64,000 bases of DNA, taken from positions 67,421,922-67,485,921 of the forward strand of contig CP142456.1 in the NCBI GenBank assembly GCA_038049695.1, read 5' to 3'. This DNA is from Cinnamomum chago. Its lineage: Eukaryota; Streptophyta; Magnoliopsida; Laurales; Lauraceae. Positions 1-12,690 of this stretch are shown here, piece after piece. The notes below the pieces were generated by a model that ran no database searches, was not told the DNA's origin, and was given only the letters and a program-made list of their open reading frames with translations. Both the position numbers and the translations under genes were made by a program. Positions within the stretch are counted from its first letter, which is position 1. Every line of letters begins with the position of its first letter.

Positions 1-71
1 ATCAAACTTCGTGGTTGGGTTTATGGGTCATAACCTAAAAGGATCCAACTCCACTTTTTTAGCCTAGGAAG

Positions 72-456
72 TAGGGATGTAAATGGGTCATCGATTTCTC
101 GATTATTCGAAATTTCGACCCGTTAAAAACAGGGTCTGAATCCTTATTTAGGGCCCAATAAGTAAATGAGTCTGGGTCCGATTCTACCTTTATTCGAACC
201 CATGGACCCGTGACTCGACATATTACCTCAATTTTTAAAAATCTCTCCTAAAAACTATGCTTTTTAAATATCATTTTCTACTTAGACCCGAACCCGAATC
301 TAAACCCGTCCCATATATGATTCTCGTTCCGGTTCCAGAGCCAAGAAAACAGATTCCTTAACGGTTCCGGATCCGGATCCAGTTCCACCTTCTCCTACGG
401 TTTCGGTTTTGGGTCCATCATGGACCTGGATCGGAACCGACCCGTTTACAACCCTA
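72..456. mobile_element. Small non-autonomous hAT element (MITE) with perfect 8-bp TSD
   Basis: The element starts TAGGGATGTAAATGGGTC and ends with the near-complementary GACCCGTTTACAACCCTA. It is flanked on both sides by CTAGGAAG (64-71 and 457-464), a perfect 8-bp target-site duplication as hAT transposases make. The 385-bp interior is rich in GGTCC/GGAACC runs and has no transposase coding, so movement would depend on an enzyme supplied elsewhere. The intact TSD and recognisable ends suggest a fairly recent insertion. Confidence 0.88.
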
Positions 457-2231
457 CTAGGAAGAGATGATTGGTATGGGTTGGGTAACTCAGCCCATCG
501 CAAGTTTATCTTATCAAATCTAACGAGTCTCGGGTCACTGACATGTGATACAAACTTGCTCCATTTGCGCTGGGGTAAGTAAAATTTGACGTTTAAAATT
601 TTTAAGATATATAAATGTATTAAGTATGAGTGTGGTAGAGATCAAACACACCACCGTTTTGCACTTTCCTTAATTTAATGCCAAGAACACTAGCACAAGA
701 GTTTTGTTAATTTTTTTAGGGGTAGATAGAACAATAAAACCCAAACCCACCCCCAAATCAAGAGAACCACTACAAAACCCGACCCAAATAGGAGTATGTT
801 GGGGCAGGTCCCCATTAAAACCTGACTCGTCGCCATCCTTAGTTGTGTTTATATGTATAAGGAGAAACCTCTCTTTAGATCAGGCACTCAACAATTCAAC
901 TTGCAGATGAGATAGTTAGGCGTACATTATGATCTATCTAAGTGGACTGTAAAATAGAGACCCCCTTGACAGTCATTGGTCCCGGGGCTTTGGCACCTAT
1001 CAGAATGGACCGGACTGCTTCTTTAACTGTACACTTATTTTGGACAATGAAAACTTGTCAGCTATTGATCAAGGGGTTATGATGATCATCTGAGCATCTA
1101 TTTCCGCACATAGTTAGGTGGGGTGAGATCTTCCTATCCCCCTGAACCCACCCCCTTTTGGGCGTCCTAGGTGGGCCCCACAAACATTTTGTGGATGAGC
1201 ATAGGAGAGGAGGCCCATATATTATATTTGGTTTGTATGGAGAGGGCTTTTTTAAATATAATTTACAAATGAATCTAGATTTTTAGATTTGTGGTTTTCC
1301 ACCTATTGACATGATGGTCTTGGATCTCTATGCTGGTCAATTTGCAAATTATATAGAGGTTGTAAAACATTTGGTCATAATTAAAAAGTGATCAAGATTG
1401 CAACCATCGATGGATTGAAACTGCTTTGGACTAGGGTCCATATTGGGATGAGATTGTATTGTGATTGCAAAGCCTAAGCCTAAATCAAAATTGTATGATC
1501 CATGGGAAGAAATAATTTTGCATTCAAATCAAACAAGGGATGAAAACAGGTCAGACCACCGGATCCTTTCAAACCCATTTATTCTTTCAATAGGATGGTT
1601 GGGTCTCAATCTGGTATCAACAAGAAAAGGCCAAAAGTTGGATCTCGATTTGGGACTGAAAAAAAACAGTGGGCTTATGTTGATGAACAGCATAAATAAA
1701 TAAGTGAAGTTGATAAAAAGAAAGAAAGTATAGCCACGAAAATGACAATATGATCGAAGCATTTAGTCCATTTTGGATCCTCGAATTGTAACTAAGATGA
1801 AAGCAAATAGGTGACGAGGTTTATAGAGAATTGTTAAGGATCGAGGGTCTTAGTCCAGATGACATAGATGCTTCACATGAGTGACTAACAATGAGAAAGG
1901 AGATGTCAGCAAACTGCAGTCTTCTTATCGGAGATAAGAGGGAAATGATATTAAGAAGCATGCATAGAATTCATGCTGCATCCTTTTTTTAGGCAAGATT
2001 TATTTAACGACACATTTATACCTAGGGACTACATTGAAGGATTCGATTGATTTTATATCTTAGTTTTTTTTGCTCGTGTATTGGTTTGTATTGCATTGAT
2101 ATTGCTGTTGCTTGGAAGTTCTCTTTCATTTCTAATTTGGAGGTTGTAATATGTGAAAGATTTGAACTTGGATTGCTGAAGGATGATTCTTTGCTAGTGG
2201 TTATGAACTAATGCTTATGTCGATTGCTTTT
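457..2231. other. Gene-free intergenic stretch
   Basis: No coding exon, RNA gene or clear transposon end was recognised. Short open frames (for example 704-910 and 1461-1703) look like nothing known and have no coding character. The sequence is AT-rich and probably old transposon debris. Confidence 0.5.
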
Positions 2232-2252
2232 TAGGGCGGTTCAGATCGGTTT

Positions 2253-5200
2253 TGTAAGACCCCGACCCGAGTGAACCCGATTAGTGCTAGTTAAGTCGTG
2301 TGCTATTTCTAAGTTTGATTAGTGATTTTGGCTAAGTTGGATTTCGAATAGCTTTTGTTTTAGTTTTGGGCAACTTTAAGTGCTTTAATAACTAGTGGGG
2401 CCCTTTGGGGGTTCCCCTTATGACTTTGCATTTACTTAGGGGATTTTTCGGAATCGTTTTGAATTGCGTTCTTATCCCGTTTCATTTATCTTAGTGATCC
2501 CTACAACTTTCATGTTGATCCCGTTTCCATTCGAGGCCCCGAAACCCGATTTACTAGCCTCGAGGACAAAACAGTCTTTTTACACTAAACATGTACCCAA
2601 AACTTGATATCCCCGAAACCCGCGAAACATATACTTTTCGAAAACTAGATATTTCGGTGATCATTTCTTCCTTCTTCGTTGAATTCATCCGAGATCCCGA
2701 AAGACATGATTTCAGTCAAACAAATTTCTTTAGTAGTGGGACCCAATCCCATTTGTTAGCAAAAGGGAAACTCACCTTCCCTTTCATCTCATTCTTCATT
2801 TTCCAGCACAACACTTCAACCTAGGGTTTCTTACAACTTTCTCTTCTTCTTCTTGCTCTCTCCATCTCAATCTCCTACTAATCTTGCACCAACATCAAAA
2901 TGGAGATCATCATTCTCTTCCTCATCTTGAAGGCTATCTTTTGATATATCATTTGTTGAGAAACCTATCAACTTTGAGACTTCCATTGAGCTAGCTCTTG
3001 CCATTTGAAGGTCATCCAAGTAAGCAATCTCTCCATCTTCTAGATTTGTATTCTTCTAGCCCTTGAGAAGCTCCATTTTGATTATTGAAAGTTTTATCCT
3101 TTTCATTCTTTGTTTGACCCATTTTAGGGTTTGTTTTGGGGGTTTTTGCTTGTAGCTTGGAATTGAGCTTAAAAGGTGATTAAAGGCTTGGTTTTGCTAG
3201 CTTGGACCTAAGGCAAGTGGATGATTAGGTGTTTTGAGTTTTAAATGATTTGGTAAAACATTAATGAATTACTCATGCTTTTATTGATTTGCATTGTTGA
3301 AATAAATGCTCATAATGCATCTTGCTAGTTTATTTAATGTCTTGGAAACATGGGTTTATAGCTTTCCTATCTCTAGTCTTGTGGTGGTTGTATAAGTGTT
3401 GAAAGGAGGGAAAAAGAGAAAGACCCAGCGCACTGCAGAATAGAACCTGGGTTCTGCTCCACAGTGTACGCGGTCGACCCCACGGGGGCGCGGTCGACCG
3501 GCGACACAGGGTCAGGCTCCCTGGGAGCCTGACCAAAACACTGTGCACCCATTTCAATTACAACTCCCGGTCGACGGGCCATGGGCTCGGTCGATCGGGC
3601 ACACAGGGATCAAGTCGACCTGATTTTCTCAAGTCGATCGGGGCTGCCGTGTACGGGGTCGACTGGGCCTTGACCAGGTCGACCGCGCCAACTGAGAAAT
3701 CCTTGTTGGAATGGATTTTTACCCTGTTTTCGGATGGGTTTAGGTGGGACTTTGGCTACCCTTTTTGGACTCATTGGACTATATGTGAGGATGTCTTGAG
3801 CCGTCGTTCTTCACGGTTAGTTCAGTTGCATCGGAATCCAATTCAATTCAATCTTGAACGGTATGGGACAACGCGATATCCTCCTTATATCTATACGTGA
3901 AGTCTATTTCCTTGGATATCGCAAATCCTATCCCTTTCGGTGACTGAGTAGGTGGTACGATACTTCAAGATTAACATCATACTTAGGATGGATTGTTTAC
4001 AGTTTTGATTTTTAATCGTACCGTCTAGTACAATCTATAAGCTCATTTTAAGTTTTGAAAATCGTAAATTGCATAAGGAGCCCAGAATGTCTTCAAACTC
4101 AAGGAGTACCAAGTCATTATTATAATCGACAGACGGGACCCCTATTCACCTTAAATAAATCTTGAAACCAATATTTTATCCGAAATTGTAATAGTTCATT
4201 GTATTCCCTCATTTCCAAGATTTACATTACACGACTTGTTTTCCCGAAAGCAATGAAGTTACACTAGTAACAGTTACTTGTCCTGAAATGTATTGCACCA
4301 CATGAAATGGAAATTATTCCTTGAACATCCTTGCCCTGTATGTTCATTTACTTGCACTTGATTTACTTGTTCATGTCTCAATTTGTTAATTGACCTATGA
4401 GTCGGCATCACTAAGCTTGGATAACCTTGTCGGTTTGATCCACCGACTTGGAGATTCCCCACCCGTCCCACCAGCTGAAGTTTGGATCACGATGCCCGGT
4501 TTATTACCGTGGTTCCGTTCCGATACCTGGTTCGCTACCGTGGTCCCGTTCCGTATATTTATATTGTATATATGTTTTTCGTTGAATCTCCTCACCTTAT
4601 GTGACTGAAACCAACATCCCGTTATACTCTTGTCACTTTGGTGATAGAGGACTTAGCTTTGTGTGATTGTCACCTTGTTAGTTCCCGATTCCTTGGATAC
4701 CTTACATGTTTTATCTTGTTTATTTGTTTTCTAGTAAACGATTTATCTCCTTTATAAAAGTTCTTGCTTAAACATATTTCTAGGCTTTCCAAGATATTTC
4801 TTTTATTATATGTTGTTATATCTTTTCACTCTCTTGCTAGACCGTCGTGTCTGGCCCATTTTCTTTGGTACTTAGGTCCCGTTGACGGTTACCTTGAGGA
4901 GGAGCTGGAGGAGGCGGTCGGTGAACCGCAGCACCTAGTTGAGTGGCATACTAATGATGTCATTTAGATATCTGTTTGCTACGAGAGACGTAACATTTGG
5001 GAAAACTATTTAACCATTTTTTTTTGTTATTGTTTTGTTTATATTGGCCTTTGTTGGCCTCTATTTTTGGGGAATGTAACTAAATGATCTTTGTTTAAAC
5101 TTTAACTTACTTTTGGGAAACATGCTAATGATCATTGGTCATTCTGATATAGTATTTTATACTTATGATGTTGTTTTCATGACTAGTGATAGTTTGACTA

Positions 5201-5375
5201 TTTGATTTGCTACATGCTTCCGCACTTAAAAGAAATATTCATTTATGGTTGTGATATCCTCACCGGGACACCTGTGAGAAATAAAATAAATGTATGGTAT
5301 CATTAAAATGACGTGGTACATCATTAGTCCTGATCCCGGATTGGGCTCGGTAGGGCCTGGTCCGGGGTCGCGACA
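2253..5375. mobile_element. Solo LTR (gypsy-type, 3.1 kb) with perfect 5-bp TSD
   Basis: The segment begins TGTAAGACCCCGACCC and ends GGGGTCGCGACA. It is flanked by GGTTT on both sides (2248-2252 and 5376-5380), so the LTR boundaries are exact. No internal gag-pol or second LTR is present, so LTR-LTR recombination has removed the rest. Length, terminal sequence and an internal array of GTCGAC palindromes (3463-3695) resemble the LTRs of the chromovirus at 54479 and the solo LTR at 49946, though overall sequence differs. A plus-strand orientation is inferred from the TGTRAGG-type start and the position of the array. Confidence 0.9.
3463..3695. repeat. Array of paired GTCGAC palindromes inside the solo LTR
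   Basis: Pairs of GGTCGACC-like decamers recur. One pair starts AGTGTACGCGGTCGACC near 3463 and closes with GGTCGACCGGCGACACAGG near 3490. A second lies near 3567-3607 (GGTCGACGGG, then GGTCGATCGGGCACACAGG). A degenerate pair is near 3613-3640, and a fourth is near 3648-3690 (CGTGTACGGGGTCGACTGG, then AGGTCGACCGCG). Spacing between similar units is about 90-100 bp. The GTGTAC and ACAC flanks are the same as in the 55561-56095 array. Confidence 0.8.
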
Positions 5376-6977
5376 GGTTTAACACCAAAACCAACAACCA
5401 AACCGAACCTGTCAATTTTTTAATTAACCGATCCGATTTGACCGATGGAGAGGGCTTAAACCAAACCGAATCAAACCAAACGGTTCGGTTCGGTTCGGTC
5501 GGTTAAACTGTTGTTTTTTATTTTATTTCTTTGAAAATCAAACATTGAAAATTTCAAAATGATGATACCCCATCATTTGCATTTATTCCAACGTTTAGTG
5601 CAAACATAAAAATCTAACATTCCAGACTGGACTAAACGTATAAAAAAATAATTTTACTCCAAAAAGAGAGTTTGGACTAAACGCAAGCGCACAAAAAAAA
5701 AAAAAAAAAAAAAAAAACAATAACCAGCTTGCAGTGAAATATTCATTCCACATGATACCATTTGGAATTACAATAGAATAATAGATCATGTCAAGAAAAA
5801 TCATACACAAACAAAATTTGTATCAGAGCCCATTGTATTTTTCAGAAATGACGGTTTCTTAACACATTGGTTAGATGACACCAAAATCAACCATCAAAAG
5901 GCTAGGCTCTACTAGCTTTTCTAGCATTCTCAAGAGTGTAGCTTTCTGATAAAAACTTCATTGAAACGATATATGAATTATGATGGAAGGAAAACACCAA
6001 GTACAATAATCCCTCCATCTGCAATAAAGTATCAAAAAGCATTTGAGAGATTAGAGGAGATACATTGAGGCAGTGTTGACGGTTGAGTTCATGTGAGAAT
6101 GGAGTTGTAGAATGTAATTTTGAAAGTAGTAAAAAACGAAACCCTAAGGCTAAAATAGTAAAAAAGCAACACTTAAGTTACTACATACGGTCGGTTCGGT
6201 TTAAGCGGTTAACCATGAGCTCAAACTGATAACTAACCAATGTAAGCGGTTTTTATGATTTTCAAACCGTTAACCGAACCGATCTACTATAAACCGATCC
6301 GAACCGCCGGGTTCGGTCGGTTCAGTTCGATTTTGCGGTGATACCGGATTTTTTGTACAACCCTAATACTTTTTGTATACCTTAGTCCGCATTAGAAAGC
6401 TCATTGTCACCATTTTAACAGTTGCTACAAACAGAGGTATATGTAATGCCATGGCCAGAATTTGCTAGTGTTGTCCCATTTTTACTTTACTCATAAGTAT
6501 CTAAAAACATGTTGAGTATTTTATATTTTACTTCACACCAAGCATCTAAACGGAGTAAAGTGAAAGTGCAGTGCGTTAACTTCAATCTACTTTTCCACCA
6601 CTTCACTCATGTGAAATCTACTTCACTTTACTCCACTCCTCATTTATCCAAACAGGCTCAATATAAAAATGATCACATGCGACAAAGATGAATTGAAAGT
6701 GTTCTTTCTTAATGAATTGTTCTTTGTTGGCTATGTTTTCCTACTTTGCATTATTTTTTTTCTTCTTCTCTCTATTTTCTACATTTGCATGTAGTTAGAA
6801 ACGCTCAAACTTATGTGAACATTTAACTAAATATATAAGCAATTTGAGCCGGAAGAATCTCAATTTAATTAACAGAGATATGCGCTCATATATTGTTCAA
6901 ACCTTATATATGGGTTTTTAAGAAAAACGAAATTCATGTAGCCGACCTCAACATATATTTCTTTTTTGGTAGACTTC

Positions 6978-7110
6978 CACATGTGAGGTAAAAAGAGCAC
7001 GCACATGCAAGAGGCGGACAACTTGCACATGTGAGGCAATATAGACCCACACTTGCAAGGATGACTAACTCACACATATGAGGTAATAGGGACGCACGTA
7101 CAAGGAAGGG
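6978..7110. repeat. 47-48-bp minisatellite, three units
   Basis: Units begin at 6978, 7026 and 7073 with CACATGTGAGG, CACATGTGAGG and CACATATGAGG. Each then carries a purine-rich stretch and a GCACGCACATGCAAG-like end. The units have diverged from each other. Confidence 0.7.
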
Positions 7111-7769
7111 GAGTGGCCAAGTTTCGATGAGAATTGTCGCGTCTTACCGACGGGGTAAGACGTCGACCCCTACATAGTTGGGACAAGATTTTGATGACGA
7201 TAATGAGGATGATGATGTTATAAAATAAATTTATATTCTGGTGAATGCAAAATGTGTTTATCATTCACTCAACTTATTTATATTAACTAATACTTAATCT
7301 ATTTATTAATTTTAACTTATTGTTCAATTTACATGGCTTTATGTTAGTGTATACCCAGTCTGGTTAAAATTGATAAAAGACGAAGGTATGCCAACAAATA
7401 ACCACACCTTTCATGTTAATGATTTATGGGGAGATATAAAATGAATACCAGCTATCACACATTAAAATCAAATCTTATGACAGTAAGGTACCACCTAATC
7501 TTCACTTTATCTTTCTCACCTCTTTAATGTAATGTTTCCTTGTCTAAACCAATTTTACTATGAATTCAATTCCATGCAAACAAAAAGGCCCTTAGGTTCC
7601 CCACATGAGCAAACAGATCTGTTATCAAATGCCAAATTATGGGTCCGTTATGGTTGCCAAAGTACTTTCCCAACAAGAGCTGCAAACAAAAAAAAAAAAA
7701 AAAACCACCATTTCTCCTGGTTTTTTTTTTTTCAAGAAATTGCTAGAGGTACAAATACAAGAGAGGTAA

Positions 7770-7960
7770 GAGTATCTAAAAGTTGAGTTCTAGAGGCCCT
7801 GATATCGATCCCCAAATCCCCCCTCTTTAGAAACCGAAGGATGTATCCACTAGTGCTACCAACTGTGGGTCACGGGGGTTTTACCCGATTTCTCTCTGGA
7901 CCCGGAGGGATTAGTCCAACCCAAAAGGTTGGAAACCTCCGTTAGCAAATAAAAAAATAA
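7770..7960. repeat. Possible SINE-like fragment
   Basis: About 190 bp, relatively GC-rich, ending GGATTAGTCCAACCC, then a GGTTGG pair and an A-rich tail (7948-7967). This resembles tRNA-derived SINE 3' ends in plants. I could not place convincing Pol III A and B boxes, and no TSD was found. Confidence 0.3.
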
Positions 7961-8888
7961 AAAAAAGTCTTGGGCTCTAAGGAGGTGAGTCCCAGCAATG
8001 AGTTTAGTTGAGAACTATAAATACAATGGAACCGCACTGTAGTGAAGACCACAAAAGATCTCGCAGCAGTCAAATAAATAATTGTAAAAATAAAAAAAAA
8101 AACCACTAATTAAATGCTGGGTGGTCATGCATGCAAGAGATTTAACATCATCATCTCAATGTTTAATCACATCCCTCGAATGGTCTGCTTTGTGAAGAAA
8201 TTTGTCTTGATCAAGATACTAAACGACCCCTTCAAATTTCCAAATCAGCACATTCTATGCATTCCAGACATTCCAAACTTTAAAATTATCACTACTGTTA
8301 ACATCATTTGGAGCTCAAATTAGATTGTATATATATCTAACATGGCTAAAACAAATCTCTTATCCTAAATGATCTCCCTCCCAGTAAATCCTTATAAAGC
8401 CATTAATTAAACAGTTTCATCATTTATGAGAGCAGCAGTACTATCGTAAAAAGGCTAGGGTGAGAAAATAAAACAGTTTGATAAAACAAAAAATAAATAA
8501 ATAAATAAAGGTGATGTTGAGAAGTGTATAATAAAAGGCCAATAGTAATAAGGGAAAGAAGGAAGAAGAGAAGGTTATTTGTTCTATCCTAACATTCAAC
8601 TTCTGTTTGGGGTGAAAGAAAAAACTATTGTTTAGGTTCTTTCAGAGTGAGATTAAAGTCTAGTAAAGCAACCATTGGCATCCTGTATGAGTTCCAAATA
8701 TGTGCACCTCTTGTTCTTGGGCAGATGGCAAGAAAATCATAGTTTTTTTTTTAAATGACTCATTGGCAGCACTGATCCTCTGCATTGGTCAGAGAGAAAA
8801 CATTAGTTTATACTTGAAACCATGCTAGTGAACCATAACTAAAGAGGGGGAAAAAAAAAGCGAGTACTTCAAAGGTTCAGTAGATCCA

Positions 8889-9081
8889 AAAGTCATCCTA
8901 AATAGAGAAACTGAATCTCGAGCACAACACGTTTATAAAACCTAAGGACAGCGGAATCTTACCATAAATAAAGGAAAGAAATAACATTTCAAGGGTCTAG
9001 AACGAGAACTTATCCTACATAAAAATAAACATAATCTCAAGCAAAACACATTTTTAAAACCTAAGCCAATGGAATCTGATA
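8889..9081. repeat. Diverged direct duplication, about 65 bp, 120 bp apart
   Basis: The segment around 8893-8961 (with AATCTCGAGCACAACACG and AAAACCTAAGGACAGCGG) recurs around 9013-9081 (AATCTCAAGCAAAACACA and AAAACCTAAGCCAATGG). The copies differ at many positions. No function is apparent. Confidence 0.55.
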
Positions 9082-10055
9082 AAAGTTTTAAGGAACAACA
9101 TCCAGGTGGATTAAGACTTCAAGTCAATACGCAAGACATTTAAAAACTCCACAAAAAGAAATGCAGTTTCGGGCACCCAACTGCATCGAAGATTTGACCT
9201 CAGCGACTTCCAGACCGTGCCTGAAATGATGAAATACTTCATTGTCAAACAAATAAAAATAAGAATCGAGGATGAAAAAACAAATAAAACACAAGGGACT
9301 AAATAGATACAATCATACAAATGGCATATCAAACATGGACCATAATCAAGCCCCTTTATTTTTTGGTAAAGAAACCAAGCCCCTTCCTTGAAATGACAAT
9401 TCTAATAAAAGTGGAGAATTTGAGATTATGGGGGGTAAATACACAAAACAAGCAATTTCTTGAAAATGGAAAGGCTGAGAAAAGGAAAAGAATAGACATG
9501 TTTTTTCTTTATTTATTGATTTAGAGGTCTACTTTAGCAGAAATTAAAAGAGAAATGCTTCCTTAATTAAGTTGTTTAGATTAGAAAGGACATCAATGCG
9601 AAGGGGGCAATTGCTAGTGTAAGAACCGAGGGTTCCCTTAAGCCCAAGGGTCTGCTTGAAGCCCCTATTTCTACCCCTTGGGTTATAGAGAAACTGGAAC
9701 GACAACACAGAATTCATATAGCCGACTTCAACATAGTTGGAAAAAGGCTTTGATGAGGGTGATGATGACTCATCATAATAGCTAATATATTGTCCCCTAG
9801 TTTGTTGTTTAATAGATGATATGTTGCTCAGATGAAATCAAGTAAATGATGAGCTAAAATCTTTGGGAGCACCTTCTAAACAAATTAGTAATAAAGACAG
9901 GTGTAACTGGACAGCAAGTTTAGTGATTCCAATTTCCAACCTTTTTTTGTTGTTTGCAAGAGACAACTTGAACCACAACCCCAAGACTGCAATAGTGAAG
10001 CACCTTTCCCTGTAACGCGCTCTTGCCCAATTTCCAAAAATAAGGTAAATGATCT

Positions 10056-12690
10056 TTAAACCAAACCAAGCCTTTTCCCATTAGATGGGGTCGGATATAT
10101 GGATTTGACGACGCCAATCAAATCTGTTTAGGGTCATGTCCTCCGTTAGATCCATGTAGGCAAGGTCATGTTTAATAGTTTCTTTCCAACTTCTCTTGGG
10201 TCTCCCTCTCCCTCTCCTACTCCGGGCAATCTCCATGCTTTCACACCTTTTAACAGGTGCCTCCGTTGGGCGCCTTCTAACATGGCCGAACCATCTCAGT
10301 CGATTTTCTCTCATTCTATCTTTAATCGGTGCTATTCCTACTTTGCCCCTAATCTCCTCATTCCTAATCCTATCTCTCCTTGTGATCCCGCACATTCATC
10401 TCAGCATTCTCATCTCCGCAACTTCCATCTTCTTAACATGATTATGCTTTACTGCCCAACACTCTGATCCATATAACAACGCTGGACGTACCGCCACCTT
10501 ATAATACTTTCCTTTAACCTTGAAGGGGACTTTCCGATTACACAAGACCCCCGAAGCACTCCTCCATTTGGTCCACCCGGCCTGAATCCTGTGACTTACA
10601 TCAATATCAATCTCTCCATCTTGTTGCGCGATAGATCCAAGGTACCTAAAGTTTTCTTTCTCTACAATCTTTTGTGTGCCCAAACTTACTTCTAAGTTAC
10701 CAGATGTCCTACTTTGACTAAACTTGCATTCCATATATTCGGTCTTGCATCGACTTAGCCTAAACCCTTTTGTCTCTTACGTTTTCCATCACAATTCTAG
10801 CTTAGCATTCACTCTTTCTCTCGTCTCATCCACTAAAACAATGTCATCTGCAAATAGCATATACCACGGCACCTCATCCTGAATATGTCTTGTAATCTCA
10901 TCCATAACTAGGGCAAACAAGTACGGGCTTAACGCTGAACTTTGGTGCAGACTAATTGTGATAGGAAACTCTTTAGTCTCTCCGCCAATCGTTCTTATAG
11001 ATGTCACGGCTCTATTATACATATCATTTATCGCCTCGATATATGTGACTCTTTTCTTTTCTAGTACTCTCCATAGAATCTCCCTAGGAACTCGGTCATA
11101 GGCCTTCTCCAAGTCAATGAACACCATATGTAAATCTCTCTGACCTTCTCTATACTGTTCCATTAACCTTCTCAGGAGAAAGATAGCCTCCATGGTTGAT
11201 CTCCCAGGCATGAAACCAAATTAATTCTCTGAAATGTTTGTTGTTCTTCTTAGTCTTCTCTCAATAACTCTCTCCCATAATTTCATTGTATGGCTCATCA
11301 ATTTAATCCCGCGGTAGTTCGCACAGTTCTGAATATCTCATTTGTTCTTGTATATGGGTATAAGAATACTTTTCCTCCATGCATCAGGCATCTTCTTGCT
11401 CTTTAGCACTACATTAAAAAGCTTTGTCAACCAACTTATGCCATCCTCCCCCAAGCACCTCCAAACCTCAATAGGGATACCATATGGCCCAACTGCTTTC
11501 CCATTCTTCATCCTTTTCAATACTTCTTTAACTTCTTCCCTACTTATTCTCCTATAGAACATATGATTCGATTATTCCCTAGAAATGGTAAGTTGCCCCA
11601 ATAGTATGTCACTACTACTGCTATCGTTAAATAACTTGTAGAAGTAGCTCTTCCAACGCTCCTTTATCTCCTCATCCTTTACTAATACATTTTCATCCTC
11701 ATCCTTAATGCATTTAACTTGGTTTAAGTCATTGGTCCGCCTATCTCTGGCTTTGGCAAGCTTGACTATCTCTCTTTCGCCTTCCTTAGTGTCGAGTCGC
11801 CTATATAGCTTCTCAAAAGCCTTTGCCTTTGCTTCACTAACTGCCTTTTTGGTTTCTCTGTTTGCTTCTTTATACCTCTCCAAGTTCGCTTCATTTCGAT
11901 TCTTTTGCCAAGTTTTAAACCACTCTCTTTTAACTCTTATCTTGTCTTGGACGGCCTCGCTCCACCACCATGCCTCTTTCTGTGCCGGAGCACCCCCTTT
12001 GGATTCTCCTAAGACTTCTTTCCCTACCCTCCTAATACACTCTGCTACCTTATCCCACATATTATTTGCACTCTCATTTACCGCCCAAACGTCTTCCTCT
12101 ACTACTCTTTCCCTTAATGCTAGTTGCTTATCACCTTTCAAGTTCCACCATTTAGTCATTGAGCATCTATACAACTTTTTTCTAGTCCACCTTTGTAGCT
12201 GCACATCTATGATCAACAACCTATGTTGGAAAGTCAAGCTCTCCCCCAGTATAACCTTGCAATCTTTACAAGCTAAGCGGTCTCTTTTCCTAGTTAAGAA
12301 GAAGTCAATCTGTATCCTTGAGGAGCCACTCTTATAAGCCACCAAATGTTCCTCTTCCTAAAAAAGGTGTTAGTTACCATGAGATCATAAGCCACTAAAA
12401 ACTCCAAAATATCCTTCCCTTCTTCATTTCTATTACCGTATCCATGTCCCCCGTGTACTCCTATATATCCATCTACATCGCATCCTACATGACCATTCAA
12501 ATCTCCTCCTATGAAGACCATCTCGCCTTGGGGTATCTCTAGTAGCACTCCTTCCAAGTCTTCCCAAAACTTCTCCTTATGTCTATCTCCTAAGCCCACC
12601 TGGGGGGCATAAGCACTAATTACGTTCACTATCTCTTCTCCTAACACTAACTTAATTGCAATAATCCTATCTCCAATGTGATAGAAAAAA
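10056..12690 (-). mobile_element. RTE-clade LINE, 5'-truncated and decayed
   Basis: On the minus strand the order is endonuclease (12690 to about 12200), a linker, reverse transcriptase (about 11560-10790) and a conserved C-terminal region (10734-10081). It ends in a short GGTTTGG-type tail at about 10060. The same 3' end recurs on the plus strand at 23978-24730, which shows these are copies of one family. The 5' end breaks off inside the endonuclease, as is usual for target-primed LINE insertion. I found no matching TSD at the two ends. A 14-bp repeat (CCAATGTGATAGAA at about 12674 and 12705) lies beside the 5' junction and may relate to insertion or later slippage. Confidence 0.88.
10081..12690 (-). 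pseudogene. RTE LINE polyprotein remnant (endonuclease + reverse transcriptase)
   Basis: The protein of this family nicks the target site and copies its own RNA into DNA there. Visible pieces in order are: an AP-type endonuclease with NVISAYAPQVG and the catalytic-loop motif GGDLNGHVG (12647-12294); the endonuclease end and a long charged linker (12345-11572), entered through a frameshift; the RT start with KMKNGKAVGPYGIP (11562-11338); the RT core with [14 protein letters not shown] and the catalytic LFADDIVL (11211-10789); and the C-terminal region with RLRWFGHVRR (10734-10081). Breaks include the frameshift near 12300-12345, a stop near 11567, and a stop just before the RT core where a Gln codon (CAA to TAA) is expected. 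It cannot make one protein. Assignment to RTE rather than L1 rests on the motif wording and the compact layout. Confidence 0.85.

Larger units (their letters stand above)
2232..6365. mobile_element. hAT-type element split by a solo LTR
   Basis: The left end (TAGGGCGGTTCAGATCGG, 2232 on) and the right end (GTACAACCCTA, ending 6365) belong to the same family as the element at 30342-31105. Both carry the same interior, rich in CGGTTCGG and AACCGA motifs. A 3.1-kb solo LTR sits only 21 bases inside the left end. Without it the element is about 1.0 kb. Flanking octamers TTGCTTTT and ATACTTTT agree at 6 of 8 positions, which fits an old hAT TSD. No transposase is encoded. This copy keeps about 300 bp (roughly 5760-6060) that the other copy lacks. 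Confidence 0.72.
6366..10055. other. Gene-free intergenic stretch with small repeats
   Basis: No gene was recognised. The stretch contains a 47-bp minisatellite (6978-7110) and a duplicated segment (8889-9081). Two fragments resemble plant LINE or SINE 3' tails: 7155-7215 and 9707-9779, each with a form of the sequence CAACATAGTTGG followed by GAT-rich triplet repeats. An open minus-strand frame at 9111-9332 is preceded by an acceptor-like TTTCAG near 9222, but it matches no family I know. Confidence 0.45.

Noticed and set aside
6978-7110. Possible CRISPR-like spaced repeats
   Set aside because: The repeats are diverged and adjacent in a plant nuclear setting. It is a minisatellite.
9111-9332. 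Possible extra exon downstream of the SR gene
   Set aside because: It has an acceptor-like site and a short open frame but no recognisable protein. The SR coding sequence already ends cleanly at 13880.
11708-12337. Open plus-strand frame of 209 codons
   Set aside because: It is the antisense shadow of the RTE LINE linker; the minus strand has recognisable family motifs.
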